A stretch of DNA of 64,000 nucleotides, taken from contig OY755042.1 of the NCBI GenBank assembly GCA_963576565.1, positions 98,202,185-98,266,184 of the forward strand, given 5' to 3'. Of this stretch, positions 1 through 10,199 are shown one piece after another (position 1 is the stretch's first letter; the number at the start of each line of letters is the position of its first letter). Below the pieces are notes generated by a model. It saw only the letters and a program-made list of their open reading frames with translations, made no database searches and was not told the DNA's origin. This DNA is from Aspidapion aeneum (lineage: Eukaryota; Arthropoda; Insecta; Coleoptera; Brentidae). Position numbers and translations under genes: made by a program.

Positions 1-548
1 TTTTCTAATTAGTCTAGGCGCTGGCTCCTGTCACGTGTGATCTAATATGTACGCTCAGTTTGACTGCGGGGATTTATTAAGCCCCCATAGGAGTATAAAA
101 AAAGTTTGGTCACGTGGTCAAACTCATGATCGTTTGGCCGCCATCTTTGAAAATGGCAGCCAAATTGATAGATTTTTTTGTCTAGGCGTATCTCCCTACC
201 CAGAGGTCCGATTTTACGTTTTTAAAGGCTTTTTTATTCCTTTTTTAAAAGCAAACTAATTTTTTTATTACACATTTTTTGATAAATCAAGTAGTTTTTG
301 AGATATACTAAGATTATTAGTATTTCCGCTCGCACAATTAAAATAATACCCATGCTCATTTTATTGTAGCTACAATATTATTGACATTTGTTTTTTTTGT
401 TACATAGAAGGCTTTAAACCTTTCACAGAAGAGGATATTGACTTTATGTTTTTAAAGTTCGATGGATGGTACCCCTAAAGACTGTCTTAAAAGGGTGTTT
501 TCTAAAACTGTTCACAAGATTATACAAAAAGTAAATTTGCAGCGAAAC

Positions 549-998
549 CGAGGGGTGAACAGCTAACCCAAAATGTGTACACCGATTGTGAAAATCCACA
601 ATCTTTTGCTAAGATTGTGTAAAGATTGTGAGGGATTGTGGTAAGATTGTGGAGGACTGTGCAGCGGTGTAGCGTGCCTGAAGAAGCGGGGGGCGACAGC
701 CCATCAAAAATTCTTGCGACCAAAAAAAAAGTCATCATGTCTATAGTTTCCTTTGCGCGGGATTGTGGTAAGATTGTGAGGGATTGAAGACAGATTGGGA
801 CAGACTGTGTAAAGATTGTGAAGGATTGTGGGATGAAGGATTGTGAAAGATTGTGAGTGATTGGGATGGATTGTGTAAAGATTGTGAAGGATTGTGGTAA
901 GATTGTGAGGGATTGTGAAGGATTGTGGTAAGATTGTGAGTGATTGGGAGGGATTGTGAGAAATGTGTACACCGATTGTGAGAGCTGTTCACCCCTCG
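549..998. mobile_element. Tandem-repeat-filled MITE (GATTGTG family), copy 1
   Basis: Element bounded by inverted ends CGAGGGGTGAACAGCT and its reverse complement, flanked by a perfect 8-bp direct repeat AGCGAAAC (541-548 and 999-1006). The equivalent foldback copy at 56631 carries AGCGAAAC once, so the empty site is visible. The interior is an irregular array of GATTGTG-containing units (about 7-20 bp), broken at about 660-760 by a non-repetitive segment (GCGGTGTAGCGTGCC...) that resembles the end of the element at 39131. An 8-bp duplication suggests hAT or P-type mobilisation in trans. It has no transposase. Confidence 0.85.
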
Positions 999-3019
999 AG
1001 CGAAACTATACATCCTAGCGAAAAACGATAAAATTAATTTTTTATAGCACTTTTCATTCCGCTTCTTTTGATGTATCACTTAGCATCCTAGCTTTGATAG
1101 TTAGCTGTACAAGCCAGCTAAAATATACAATTTTGTAAATATTCCATGTTTTTGCTTCAAAATCGATTTTTTTCTTAAAAATTGTAAAAGATATGACAAG
1201 GACCAGAAGAAGCGGAATTAAAAGTACTACAATAAATTATTCTTAACGTTTTTCGCTAGGATGCATTTACTTTTTCTATAATCTTGTGAGCAGTTTTAGA
1301 AACCACGCTCTTTAAGGCAGTCTTAAGGGGTACCATCCATCGAACTTTAAAAACATAAAGTCAATATCCTCTTCTGTGAAAGGTTTAAAGCCCTCTATGT
1401 AACAAAAAAAACAAATGTCAATATTATTGTAGCTACAATAAAATGGGCTTGGGTAGAATTTTAATTCTTTTGTGAGCGGAAATACTAATAATCTTGGTAT
1501 ATCTCCAAAACTACTTGATTTATTCGAAAATGTGTAATGACAAAATTTATTTGCCTTTAAGAAAGTATAGCAAGCAAAAAATTAAAGGAAGGTACGCTTA
1601 AACAAAATCTATCAATTTGGCGGCCATTTTTAAAAATGGCGGCTAAACGACCATGAGTTTTATAATACTCCTATGGGTGCTTAACCATGCCTCGCTGTCA
1701 AACGGAGTGCACATATTAGGTAACACGTGACAGGAGCCAGCGCCTAGACTAACTAGAAAAATGAGAAAAAAATTGATAAAATTTGGAGAAGAGGATCAGC
1801 TAGGATTTATATGAATATGGCCGCAGCCAACGATAAAGACCGGCCATGGCGCGTTATAAGCAAGTCGGCGGTCACGTGATCTTAGGAGTCCCAGGATTCT
1901 TATTGTATTGCTTAATATATTATATGTTTTTACACAATTTAAATAAATTAACAAAAAATTTTTGTTCTTTTATAGGCAGAAATTGAAAAAAATTTTTGCT
2001 GATATATGTGTTTATTATGGATAAAAGAACTGAATCTATAAAATAAAAAATTATACAAAATCACTCTAATATCTTCACGTAGATATATTAGGTACATAAT
2101 ATCGTTAGTAACTTCAAATCTATACAAGTCTTTCAAAATTGGACATATCAAACCTAAGCTTTTAGATTTTTAATTTTTTTTTGAGTGTCATCATCTTTAT
2201 CTGAGTTCTTATTTAAAGATAACACTAAATCATTGTGCTTTTTAATAAAATTATTTTAAAAAACTTTACATGCCCTTGAACTAATTTTTTTAAGCTTTGA
2301 CAATAGTTTTTCTCCACAAAAACACTCGCTAGAGTTATCTGAATAAAAAATTTTCAATATAAAACATTTCACAATAATTTATTAAAAAGAAACAAGTGAT
2401 TTTGTGAATAAGTGAGATGGTTTTCACATTCAATGAACTGAATGTAGTGGTCGTCAATAATTTTTTGAAAAATTACCCAGCACAAAGTTTAATATATATT
2501 TCATTAAAGTGTAAGTTAACTACCAACTCATGTTCTTTTAAAAGCTGTATCTTACTTTTTAAACATTTCACACTACCAGAGAGATTACTATCTGTTAACA
2601 ATATTTTACAAATCAGTTTTTTAATATTGCGAGGCTGCGGAAGACATATTACCTTAGAATTGTAAATTGACGTGTATGCACTGGATGACTGAATAAACAA
2701 AGATGAAGCCAACATTAAAGTTTATCCACCATATCTTCGATTCTCAGGTTACCTTTTCAAGAGACCTAATTGTTCAATAAGAAATGACAACTGAACACAT
2801 TTTTCACTCTCACTATCGAAAATGTCACTAAGGATGTCTATTACTTGATCAATCTTATCCAAGATCTTATCTTTTACCTCTTCTTTCCCGTTTGCAACAT
2901 ATTAGGTTTCAGTTTTATAGTTGGATCGACAAGAAACAACACTAATTACACGTTCGCGGCATTGTTTATCTTATAGGCATTTTCTTTATAATTTACTCAT
3001 TAGCCATTAATTATTTTAA

Positions 3020-3052
3020 CGCAGCCCACTACAGTCTTTTTCGTGGGCTGCG
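3020..3052. repeat. 33-bp terminal-repeat-only insertion
   Basis: CGCAGCCCAC and its reverse complement GTGGGCTGCG enclose 13 bp. The whole is flanked by a 9-bp direct repeat TTATTTTAA (3011-3019, 3053-3061). The ends match the terminal sequence of the surrounding P-like transposon (CGTGGGCTGCG at 3329-3339). It resembles an extremely deleted copy that kept only its ends. Confidence 0.6.
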
Positions 3053-3118
3053 TTATTTTAATAATTTTGATAAAATTCACATAAAATTCGTGCCCGAATT
3101 TAAAAAAAATCGACGTAA

Positions 3119-3305
3119 ACAAACATACCAAAACTGAACACACACATGTTTTATAATGGCAGCGGGCCGTGAGGCGTTTTTTTGTGAGCCTCCTACGGTC
3201 ACGTGATACCATAACAAACATACCAAAACTGAACACACAGATGTTTTATAATGGCAGCGGGCCGTGAGGCGTTTTTTTGTGAGCCTCCTACGGTCACGTG
3301 ATATT
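3119..3305. repeat. Tandem duplication, about 95-bp period
   Basis: Two nearly identical units beginning CAAACATACCAAAACTGAA at about 3120 and 3215, each ending with GGTCACGTGAT. They form the right subterminal region of the P-like transposon. Confidence 0.85.
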
Positions 3306-3487
3306 TCCGCGCCCGGGCCGACCTTTCTCGTGGGCTGCGAATATGGCTCTGAAGTCAGGAAATAGTCCATATTCAAAATTTGCAATTAGTTTATGGAACC
3401 ATTTTTATGTACCTATACTTCATTCAGGCACACTGTAAGCAATATTGATAAAAAACGGTATAAGAAACTCCTAATGGAAATACGAAC

Positions 3488-4012
3488 CTGCTTTTAATTC
3501 GCTCGCCCTCAAAATGTGGTTATACAGAGCCCAAAAAGTTTCCACATAGAGAACAGTTTGAATCTCGGAATGGTTGTCTTTCCAATCCAAACTTTTATCG
3601 TTCCGAAAGAACCACAAAGTCCAAGGAACTTGCAGCTCGTACTGGGGAACTAAAGATTGCTTGGGTCCATCTTCCGATTCGTTGGGTTCATTTGGAGATT
3701 TTTTGGGTTCATTTGGAGATTTTTTGGGTTCATTTGGAGATTTTTTGGGCTCTTTTGGAGATTGACTGGGTTCGTTTGAATCAGGATTGTTTTGATCAGG
3801 ACTGCTTTGATCAGGATTGCTTTGATCAGGATGGCTTTGATCAGGACTAGGACTGGACAGTGAACTTAACTCGCTGTCAGGATTAGTGTCTTCGGCTGTG
3901 CTCGAACCTGCTTCGGTCACGTCACTCCTCGCAGGACTTGATTCTTCACTTTTTTGGAAATCTGCTTCACTTCTTGGTGAAACATTGTGAGCATCTGAAC
4001 TACTAGTACCTG
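3488..4012 (-). CDS. eIF4E: eIF4E-like cap-binding protein, coding exon 2 (copy A)
   Basis: Uninterrupted exon of 525 nt read 4012 to 3488. Its N-terminal two thirds is a Ser/Pro/Asp-rich low-complexity tail with tandem Pro-Asp-Gln-Ser units and three Ser-Pro-Asn-Glu-Pro-Lys-Lys units. The C-terminal part is the start of the eIF4E fold: VPWTLWFFRNDKSLDW, then ETFWALYNHI. The Trp residues match those that stack on the m7G cap and contact eIF4G/4E-BPs in class I eIF4E. The exon ends at GCAG|GTTCGT, phase 1. The acceptor is a NAGNAG (CAACCAGCAG), so the exon may start at 4012 or 4009. Its phase fits the exon ending at 9676. Later exons with the rest of the cap pocket are not in the window. A typical eIF4E has a short N-terminus, so this extension is unusual. 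Confidence 0.85.
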
Positions 4013-4083
4013 CTGGTTGTTAAACAATAATATCAGTAAAGAGCTTTTGATTTTAATATTAGCTGGCTAGTTTTTATAATAAT

Positions 4084-4195
4084 CCCCGGCCGAAGCAGAA
4101 AGCTTTTTTCTTATTTTTCTTTCTTTAATTTCACTGTTGTTTATAGTTTTAGGTCCTTGCATTATTTGCAATTTGGTATTTGATCATGAAATCTA
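4084..4195 (+). repeat. SINE fragment (tRNA-related, 3' body)
   Basis: Begins with CCCCGGCCGAAGCAG, the 3' end of the tRNA-like head seen at 14088-14190, and continues into a T/C-rich body and the phrase TTTATAGTTTTAGGTCC, also found at 14466 and 51995. Copy B lacks this insertion at the equivalent point (51119). Confidence 0.6.
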
Positions 4196-4819
4196 TTTTA
4201 TAAAGAGGCGGGTGTACCGCCCCAGCATTAGAGGGCGGCATAGAGGGGGTCAACTTAGTTTTTTTTAATTAAAAAAAGCCCTGTCTGTTAAAAGCTAGAA
4301 ACTTTCAAAACTAATTTTTTAACTTTTTGTCAAACATCACAAGTTTGTTGTTTTAAAGAAAAACCACCAAAAGTGACATTTTGTTTCAAAGGTTTGTCTA
4401 ACCATAGCTTGTACTAAAACTAACTGTCACTTGTTTACATTTTTTCTAAATTTTTTGTCAAAGTTTAGTTTGAAGTGTTTAAAATACCATAATCAAATGG
4501 AGATAAAGTTGATATTATTTTTTTCTGAAAACCAGATGTTACAGGGAAACTAAACTCCTTTTCATCAATGCGTTCACCAACAGACCTGTGTCTATATTTT
4601 ACAGGGTGTTTCAAATTCAATAACATAATTTTGATGTTGCATTCCTGAGTGACGTTTAGCTATAGGCACTACACTTTTAAACAATGTCAAATGATAGTAA
4701 AGATCCATAAGGTGATAGTTTTGTCAGGGGTCATGTCGCCTTCTCTTCTGGATTTTCTTTTTTGTTGTAAGCCACTGGTAGATTTTGAAAAAAGATAAAA
4801 TCCTTGTCTCATTGGCAAA
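4196..4819. other. eIF4E intron, no gene seen
   Basis: AT-rich intronic DNA with no supported coding. The part at about 4337-4423 (TTGTTGTTTTAAAGAAAAAC...) recurs at 51763-51845, where it is joined directly to sequence matching 14203. It therefore marks the left side of the deletion in copy B. Confidence 0.6.
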
Positions 4820-5029
4820 CTTTTTTTTTTTTTATTTGTCAAACACACTGTGTTTTTTTTTATTACAATCTAGTCAGTAAGACTAATTAGCAATTTTGTT
4901 TTAACTTAATTTACTAGAAAAGTCAGATTTAAACTTAGGGTTCACTCAACAGTTCTCCCCGCTTTGTTTAGTCTGTAACTCACAATTGTGTTGTGTTTAT
5001 AGCATTATTTTGTTTTATGTGTAATTCAC

Positions 5030-7692
5030 TTAGTTTACTAGCTCAAACGGCTTCACTCTTTTTAGTCGTCGAACTAGCATAGTATTGTCTAGAAGCTGAA
5101 TTGCTTCCACATTCACATGCCGATGGAGTCTATCTTCATGGCTTTTTGCGTACTTTTTTATAGTCTCTGCTACAGTTTCGATTTTTAGATCTCGATGAAT
5201 GTCACTATTTCGAACGTACCAAGGTGCATTCACAATGTTTCTTAATACTTTATTTTGAAATCTCTGTACAACTAGAATGTTACTCTCTTTAGCACAATCC
5301 CATAGTTGAATACCATATGTCCATACTGGTTTCAGTATTTGTCTATAAAGCAGTAACTTATTATGAATTGTTAAATTGGACTTCCTTCCAATTAGCCAGT
5401 TCATTTTTCTATACCTTATCTCAAGTTCTTCTTTTTTTTTCTTAACATGTGCTTTCCAGCGCAATTTGGTATCAAGTGTCATACCTAGATATTTTGCCTG
5501 ATTCGAATATGGTACTGGAATGTTGTTAATTGTTATTTGTATGTGATTTATATTTTTGTTTGTAAAATCAACATGAATTGATTTGGTTTCATTTAATTTT
5601 ATTCGCCACTTTGTGGTCCAACTGTGAATTTGGGTGACTGCATCCTGAAGTTTCTCTATGCATTTTTCAATAGATTTTTCTACCGTCAATAAACCAGTAT
5701 CATCGGCAAATGTTGCTAAGTGACAATTTTCTGGCTTTGGGATATCACAAGTGAATAATAAGTATAGATAAGGGCCTAGTACGCTACCCTGGGGCACGCC
5801 TGCTTGAATTTCTCTTAAATTTGAGTATGAGTCTTTCTGTTTTACTCTAAAATGTCTATCAGATATGTATGATTCCAAAATATCCGAATACTGTTTTGGC
5901 AGAAACCTTTTTAGTTTAAAATTAAGGCCTTCATGCCACACTTTGTCAAATGCTTGTGCTACATCTAGAAAAACTGCAGAACAAACTTTTCCCTCTTCTA
6001 GTGCTTTTTCTATTATATTAGTAATTCTGTGTACTTGATCTATCGTGGAATGCTTGTCTCGAAAACCAAATTGATGAGATGGAATAATTTCTTGTCTTTC
6101 TATGATGGGTTTTATTCTTTTAAGCAATAATTTTTCATAGAGCTTGGATATAATTGGCAGCAAAGATATTGGCCTGTAAGATGACACGTCATGGAGTGGT
6201 TTTCCCGGTTTTGGAATCATGATAACTTCTGCAACTTTCCACAGTTTAGGTACGTACCTAAGCCTAAAAGACGCATCGGTTCGGTTCGGTTTAGTTTTAC
6301 GATAGCTTTTCTGGGGAGTTGTTTTATGACTACCCCGTTAATAAGATCATACCCTGGGGCTTTTTTCGAATTAATATTTTTGATTTCTGTTAATATTTCT
6401 TTTGGTGATGTAAGCTTAATATGGTCCTCGATTTGATGGGGTTCATTTAAATGAAAGTGTTCATCTGGTGCTTCGTGGGGCTGAAATGTTTTTTCTAAAT
6501 GACTTGCAAAAATATCTGCTTTTTCTTCGTTACTCCTTGCCCACTGGTTGTTAGATTTTCGTATGGGTGGAATTTGGATAATTGGTCTTTTAAAATCTTT
6601 GGTTGCTTTCCAAAGGGAATAGTCGGTATTTTTATCATCTGTAAGCTCATTAAGAAAATGGTTAATAGATTCATTTTTTATTACTAGAATTTCTCGCCTA
6701 ATGCGCTGCGTCATGTTGTTGAGATTTGTTTTGTCCCGAGGATCACGGCTTTGTTGCCACTTTCTTCTTAGTTTCCTTTTTTCCAATATAAGGTCTCTAA
6801 TTTCCTTTGGATAGTTTTTTCCCTTAAAAATTCTCTTTGGTTTTGGACTGTTTTCCCAAGCTGCTTGTTGAATATTTGTAACAAAATAATCAACTTCTTT
6901 ATCGATTTGTTCTGGCGTTTGCAATGGTACTGATAGGTTTATTTTTTCTGACAGACTTTGTTTAAAACTAATCCAGTCAGTCAGTTTATTAACTAGTGAG
7001 ATATTTGCTTCTTTCTTTATTATGTTTTTACTAAGAGTTAGAATAATAGGTGAATGATCTGAGTGTAAATCAAAACTTTCTTCTATATCTACAAAACTTA
7101 AAGATATATTTTTTACTATAAAAAAATCAATTAGATCTGGAATTTTTCCTGGATCTGTTGGATAGTATGTGGGCTTACCAGTTGATATCGGCTCACATTG
7201 ATATTCACTAATAGCTTGCAAAAGTTCTTTTCCTTTAGAGTTCGTCAGTCTAGATCCCCAGTAGGTATTTTTTGCATTAAAGTCACCTCCAATTATAAAA
7301 CGGTTTCCTAATTTTCTGAGAAAATTAAGATATTGATTTTTCTTTAGTAAGTGCCTTGGTGGTATATAGACAGCACTTATGACTAATGTATATGTTTTGG
7401 TTTTTACACTTACTAATGTAGCTTGAATCTCTATGGTTTTATATCCCATCTCCTCATAGTGTGATATATTTTCTTTAATTATTACAGCACTTCCCCCATG
7501 TGCAGTATTGCTAGGGTGAGTTGTATGATACACTTTATAACCTTTAAATTTAATGTGAGACTGGTTAGTGAAATGCGTTTCTGACACAAGACAGACGTCA
7601 ATTTTTTCTATGTCTAGAATAACTTGCAAGTCTTGCTGATGTTGCAAGAGACCATTGGCATTCCAAGCTAGGATTCTAAGATTACTGACCAT
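5030..7692 (-). pseudogene. Jockey ORF2: AP-endonuclease and reverse transcriptase, frameshifted
   Basis: First block (7692-6217) is an endonuclease/exonuclease/phosphatase-type domain: LRILAWNANG near the start, SETHF, GGDFNAKNTYWG, PDLIDFF and SDHSPI, which correspond to the metal and catalytic residues of LINE endonucleases. Second block (6220-5030) is the reverse transcriptase: IPKPGKP, SYRPISLLP, FLDVAQAFDKVWHEGL, AGVPQGSVLGP and the catalytic box FADD. The blocks are in different frames. The break lies at about 6270-6300, where a GGTTC pentamer run replaces the expected coding sequence. The frame that resumes (RLRYVPKLWKVAE) is canonical. A functional protein would need both blocks in one frame. 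Confidence 0.9.
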
Positions 7693-9050
7693 TTTGAGGC
7701 ATATTGGTAGCTCCGTTATTGCTACTTTCTAGTTTAGTTAATCGCTCATCAAGTTTGTTCAATTTCTCCAAAATTAATTGTAGTGTTTGTTCCATAGTAT
7801 TTTGACTACTGATATTAATATCAGGTATAGTAGCTGTTGCTGCTACTTGGCTGTATGTCCTTGTCACAGAGTTTTGTGTGACTGTGTTTCTTGTCTGTTG
7901 GTTTTGTCTATTTGTACTCACGTTTGGTATGAGATTCGGTTTCTTAGGTTTATTTTTCAATTTTTGTATTTCCTTAGCAACAAGGCATCCTCTGTAGTTA
8001 GCAGGATGCTTGCCTCCACAGTGGATGCATTTTGGCTCAGATTCTTTTGGTTTGGGGCATTCTACAGTAAGATGTTTCCCCGTGCATTTTACGCAACGTG
8101 GTTCTTTAGCGCAATATTTTTGCGTGTGTCCATAAGATTGGCATCTTTTGCATTGAGGGACTAACTTTGAGGTTTTTAGTGCTTTTATTTCCACTTCAAT
8201 CCCAAGGATACTGGAAATTTCAAAAATTTTGTTGATATCTTCATCGTGGCTGAATGTGAGCATAAACATGTTAAGAGGTTGTCTTGTTCTCCATTTAAGT
8301 TTGTTGCTGGCCTCCAGTGCCTTAAAACCTTTTTTTTGTAGATCAGCTACAATTTTTTGTGGGTCACATGAGAAGTGTAGCCTATTCGCTATTACTCTAA
8401 TTGGCCTTATTTGTTTGTTTTCGTATGAGTGCCATTGATGCTTTATTTCATTAAGCATTTTAGTAACCAGCCGATAGCTGTCTGCGTCTTGTACATTTAT
8501 TTTAATATTTTCGTTATTTAAAACTTTTATTTTAACTCCTTGTATGATATTTAACTTTTCATAAATATCATTAAAATTATTTACGCCATTTACCATAATC
8601 GGTGGAGGTAATGGAGCTTTTTTAACCTTAGTTGGGGGTTCTTCATTTTGTGTTTTATTGGAGGGCTCTCCAGTGCCCGAGCTTTGTTGTGGTGGTGAGA
8701 GTGAAGTATCCATTCGACGTTTTTTCCAACCTTTTCCTTTTTGTCTGATCCACTCAGTTTCTCTTGCCAGATCGTCCTCATTTTTTAGTGACTTTTGTCT
8801 CTAAATCTGCAAATTTTCTTTGCATACTTTCCAGTTGACTTCGGAGATAATCCACCTGTACACTAAGTGAATTTTTTTCGTTTTGGGATTTTTTCCATTC
8901 GCTATATAAAACTTCTTCATTTTGTGTTCTAGCATGGCTATCCTGAAATAATTCGGCATTATCCATTTTTTCTTGATTTTGTTTGGGCTTTTCGCTAATT
9001 TTTAAAACAAGTTTCACAGGTGATGGTACACTTTTTTTGCTTTTAAACAT
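7682..9050 (-). pseudogene. Jockey ORF1 (gag-like RNA-binding protein), frameshifted
   Basis: Starts at the ATG at 9050 with a charged, Gln/Glu/Lys-rich region that looks like a coiled coil (about 90 residues). It then shifts frame in an A-run near 8786-8793, where a one-base indel would restore continuity into the frame that runs to 7682. The C-terminal half has three clustered Cys-rich knuckles typical of Jockey gag: CKRCQSYGHTQKYC, then CVKCTGKHLTVEC, then CIHCGGKHPANYRGC. These would bind RNA in the ribonucleoprotein particle. The last residues are Thr/Asn/Gln-rich with a short leucine-rich helix. Confidence 0.85.
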
Positions 9051-9312
9051 GATATATTATTTATAATACACATTGTATATAGATTCTCAACACAGGTATC
9101 TCGCGCGCGATGTTTTTTGTAAACAAAACAAACTCCAACTTTGACCTCGTTAGCACTATCATGCAGGTACGATGCAATATAACCGTACTGAACTGCGATC
9201 GAACGAATACTGGCAAACTTTTTGGTTTATTGTAATTTTTTTGCATCTTTAACCATTTCAGAGGAAATCGCTGTGGCACCAAAGGCTGATAACCTGCTGT
9301 CAAAATAAATAA

Positions 9313-9626
9313 TCTGCCAATTTATGGGTACCTACACTCACACGATTAATGTATAAGGTAATTACCACACAAGTAATATTTTTCCCAAAATTCTAATTTT
9401 TGAAATCCACCCTGACGCTTTTTTTCGGTTTGTGTTCGGTGAATTTTATATATTTTTAAATGGGACCATCTAGAGCCAAAACCCAACCTAGGTACCAAAT
9501 TTCAGTAAAATCGGGCTAGAAGTTTTTCAGTTATGCGCAATGGTCGTTCCAGACATACAAACAGAAACGCAAAGATATATAAAAAAATTTGAAATCGGAG
9601 CAACTTTTTTCCCCTTATACTATTTT
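9313..9626 (+). repeat. Old fragment of the hairpin-ended repeat family
   Basis: Diverged, shortened relative of the elements at 30981-31721 and 45600-46345. It shares TCTGCCAAT at the start, the block TAAATGGGACCATCT...CCTAGGTACCAAATTTCA, and the end AAATCGGAGCAACTTTTTT. It lacks the ACAG microsatellite and the end hairpin. Confidence 0.65.
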
Positions 9627-9675
9627 ATAACTTCTACAAGGTTAGAACGAATGAAGATCAAGATAATAAACTTAC

Positions 9676-9886
9676 GATTTTCAACTCCATTTTTCGGAGG
9701 ACTAGGGGTTTTCGTTGAGCTAGAAGTTGAGACAGATGTGGAGCTAGAGGTGGAAGATCTTCTGGACGGACCTGGGGCTGCATTATCTTGCTGGCGGTTT
9801 CCTCTGTTCCCATCGTCACGATTTCTTCTGCTGGGCCCGGCCCTGTTTGATTTTGAGCCTTTGTGGTGCTTTTTGGGACCTGGCAT
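9676..9886 (-). CDS. eIF4E: Putative eIF4E-like gene, first coding exon
   Basis: Begins at the ATG whose complement is at 9884-9886 and encodes 70 residues plus one base, ending at AAATC|GTAAGT, a strong donor. The product is basic and Arg/Gly-rich (MPGPKKHHKGSKSNRAGPSR at the start), then a Ser/Thr homopolymeric stretch, then Thr-Pro-Ser-Pro-Pro. It has no domain of its own. It is assigned to eIF4E because it is on the same strand 5.7 kb upstream of the eIF4E exon, its phase (1 nt left over) exactly complements the 2 nt at the start of that exon, and both have the same Ser/Pro-rich composition. It could instead belong to an unrelated gene. Copy B has lost this segment. Confidence 0.6.
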
Positions 9887-10100
9887 TTTTTGGCAGTGAT
9901 TGTTGGATGGCAAAAATCTATAAAATAAATGTTTATCTTTATAGCACGATTGAAGAAAGAAATCTACGTATAGACACTACAAAATGCCAACACCAGACCA
10001 TATCAGACTAAATGAAATGAAATGAATTCATGTTGACTTTACCAATTAAACATATTTCAGTATTAATAAATAATATAATCATACCAAAAATATTTCATGT
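9887..10100. other. Probable 5' UTR/promoter side of the eIF4E-like gene
   Basis: The region just upstream of the putative start codon on the - strand. I see no clear TATA box or initiator that I could defend. It then runs into repeat sequence. Confidence 0.3.
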
Positions 10101-10104
10101 AAAA

Positions 10105-10195
10105 AAGGGCAAGTACGCAAAAATGGTATTTCGTAAAAAGGATTGCGATCAAAGTATTGCCAAGTTTTTCAATACACATTACAAAATTAAAGGTG
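10105..10195 (+). repeat. Dispersed 90-bp motif
   Basis: GCAAGTACGCAAAAATGGTA...CGTAAAAAGG...GCCAAGTTTTTCAATACA. Better-preserved copies occur at 23090-23185 (+), 14740-14845 (-) and 52840-52937 (-), all in the dynein introns. Function unknown; likely part of a transposon. Confidence 0.6.
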
Positions 10196-10199
10196 CCAT

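Larger units (their letters stand above)
1822..3339 (-). mobile_element. Degenerate P-element/THAP9-like DNA transposon
   Basis: Insertion of about 1.5 kb flanked by the 8-bp direct repeat AATATGGC (1814-1821 and 3340-3347). The empty site is intact in copy B (near 50387). Termini are imperfect inverted repeats starting CGCAGCC. On the - strand at 2715-2473 a broken frame reads like the central region of THAP9/P-type transposases: a Ser-Ala-Tyr segment, then a Leu-Pro-x-Pro-Arg motif, then a hydrophobic stretch ending in Asn-Glu-Ile-Tyr-Ile-Lys. Stops interrupt it upstream and downstream. The family call rests on motif resemblance and the 8-bp duplication and is moderately certain. Confidence 0.6.
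1..3436. mobile_element. Foldback (long inverted repeat) element, copy 1
   Basis: Near-perfect large palindrome. The left arm (from the window edge to about 548, resuming 999-1070) is the reverse complement of about 1207-1765. The terminal portion GTCTAGGCGCTGGCTCCTG at 12-30 pairs with the sequence at about 1735-1750, and the spacer is only about 135 bp (1071-1206). Two later insertions lie inside it, at 549-998 and 1822-3339. After the second insertion the outer arm resumes at 3348 and ends near 3436, as shown by the uninterrupted copies at 48387-50481 and 55946-57529. The left end of this copy lies outside the window. It encodes no recognisable protein; open frames across it are fortuitous. 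It sits in the intron just after eIF4E exon 2 (- strand). Confidence 0.85.
4820..9302 (-). mobile_element. Jockey-clade non-LTR retrotransposon, nearly complete
   Basis: Read on the - strand: a 5' region from about 9300, ORF1 (gag-like, 9050-7682), ORF2 (endonuclease plus reverse transcriptase, 7692-5030), then a 3' UTR ending in a poly-A tract (T-run at about 4821-4833 on the + strand). ORF1 and ORF2 overlap by about 11 nt, a common LINE arrangement. It lies in the intron between the eIF4E exons and in the same orientation as that gene. Two small frame breaks make it inactive as it stands. I could not find a convincing target-site duplication, so the 5' boundary is approximate. Confidence 0.85.

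Noticed and set aside
520..1079. Ser/Gln/Asn/Pro-rich open frames on the - strand, and similar ones at 49293-49576 and 61754-62235
   Set aside because: They are translations of the GATTGTG/CACAATC array in a MITE. All frames are open because the unit lacks stops, and the peptides are low-complexity.
3574..3765. + strand open frame with Gly-Ser-Phe-Gly-Asp repeats (also 50618-50809)
   Set aside because: Antisense shadow of the Ser-Pro-Asn-Glu-Pro-Lys-Lys repeats in the eIF4E exon.
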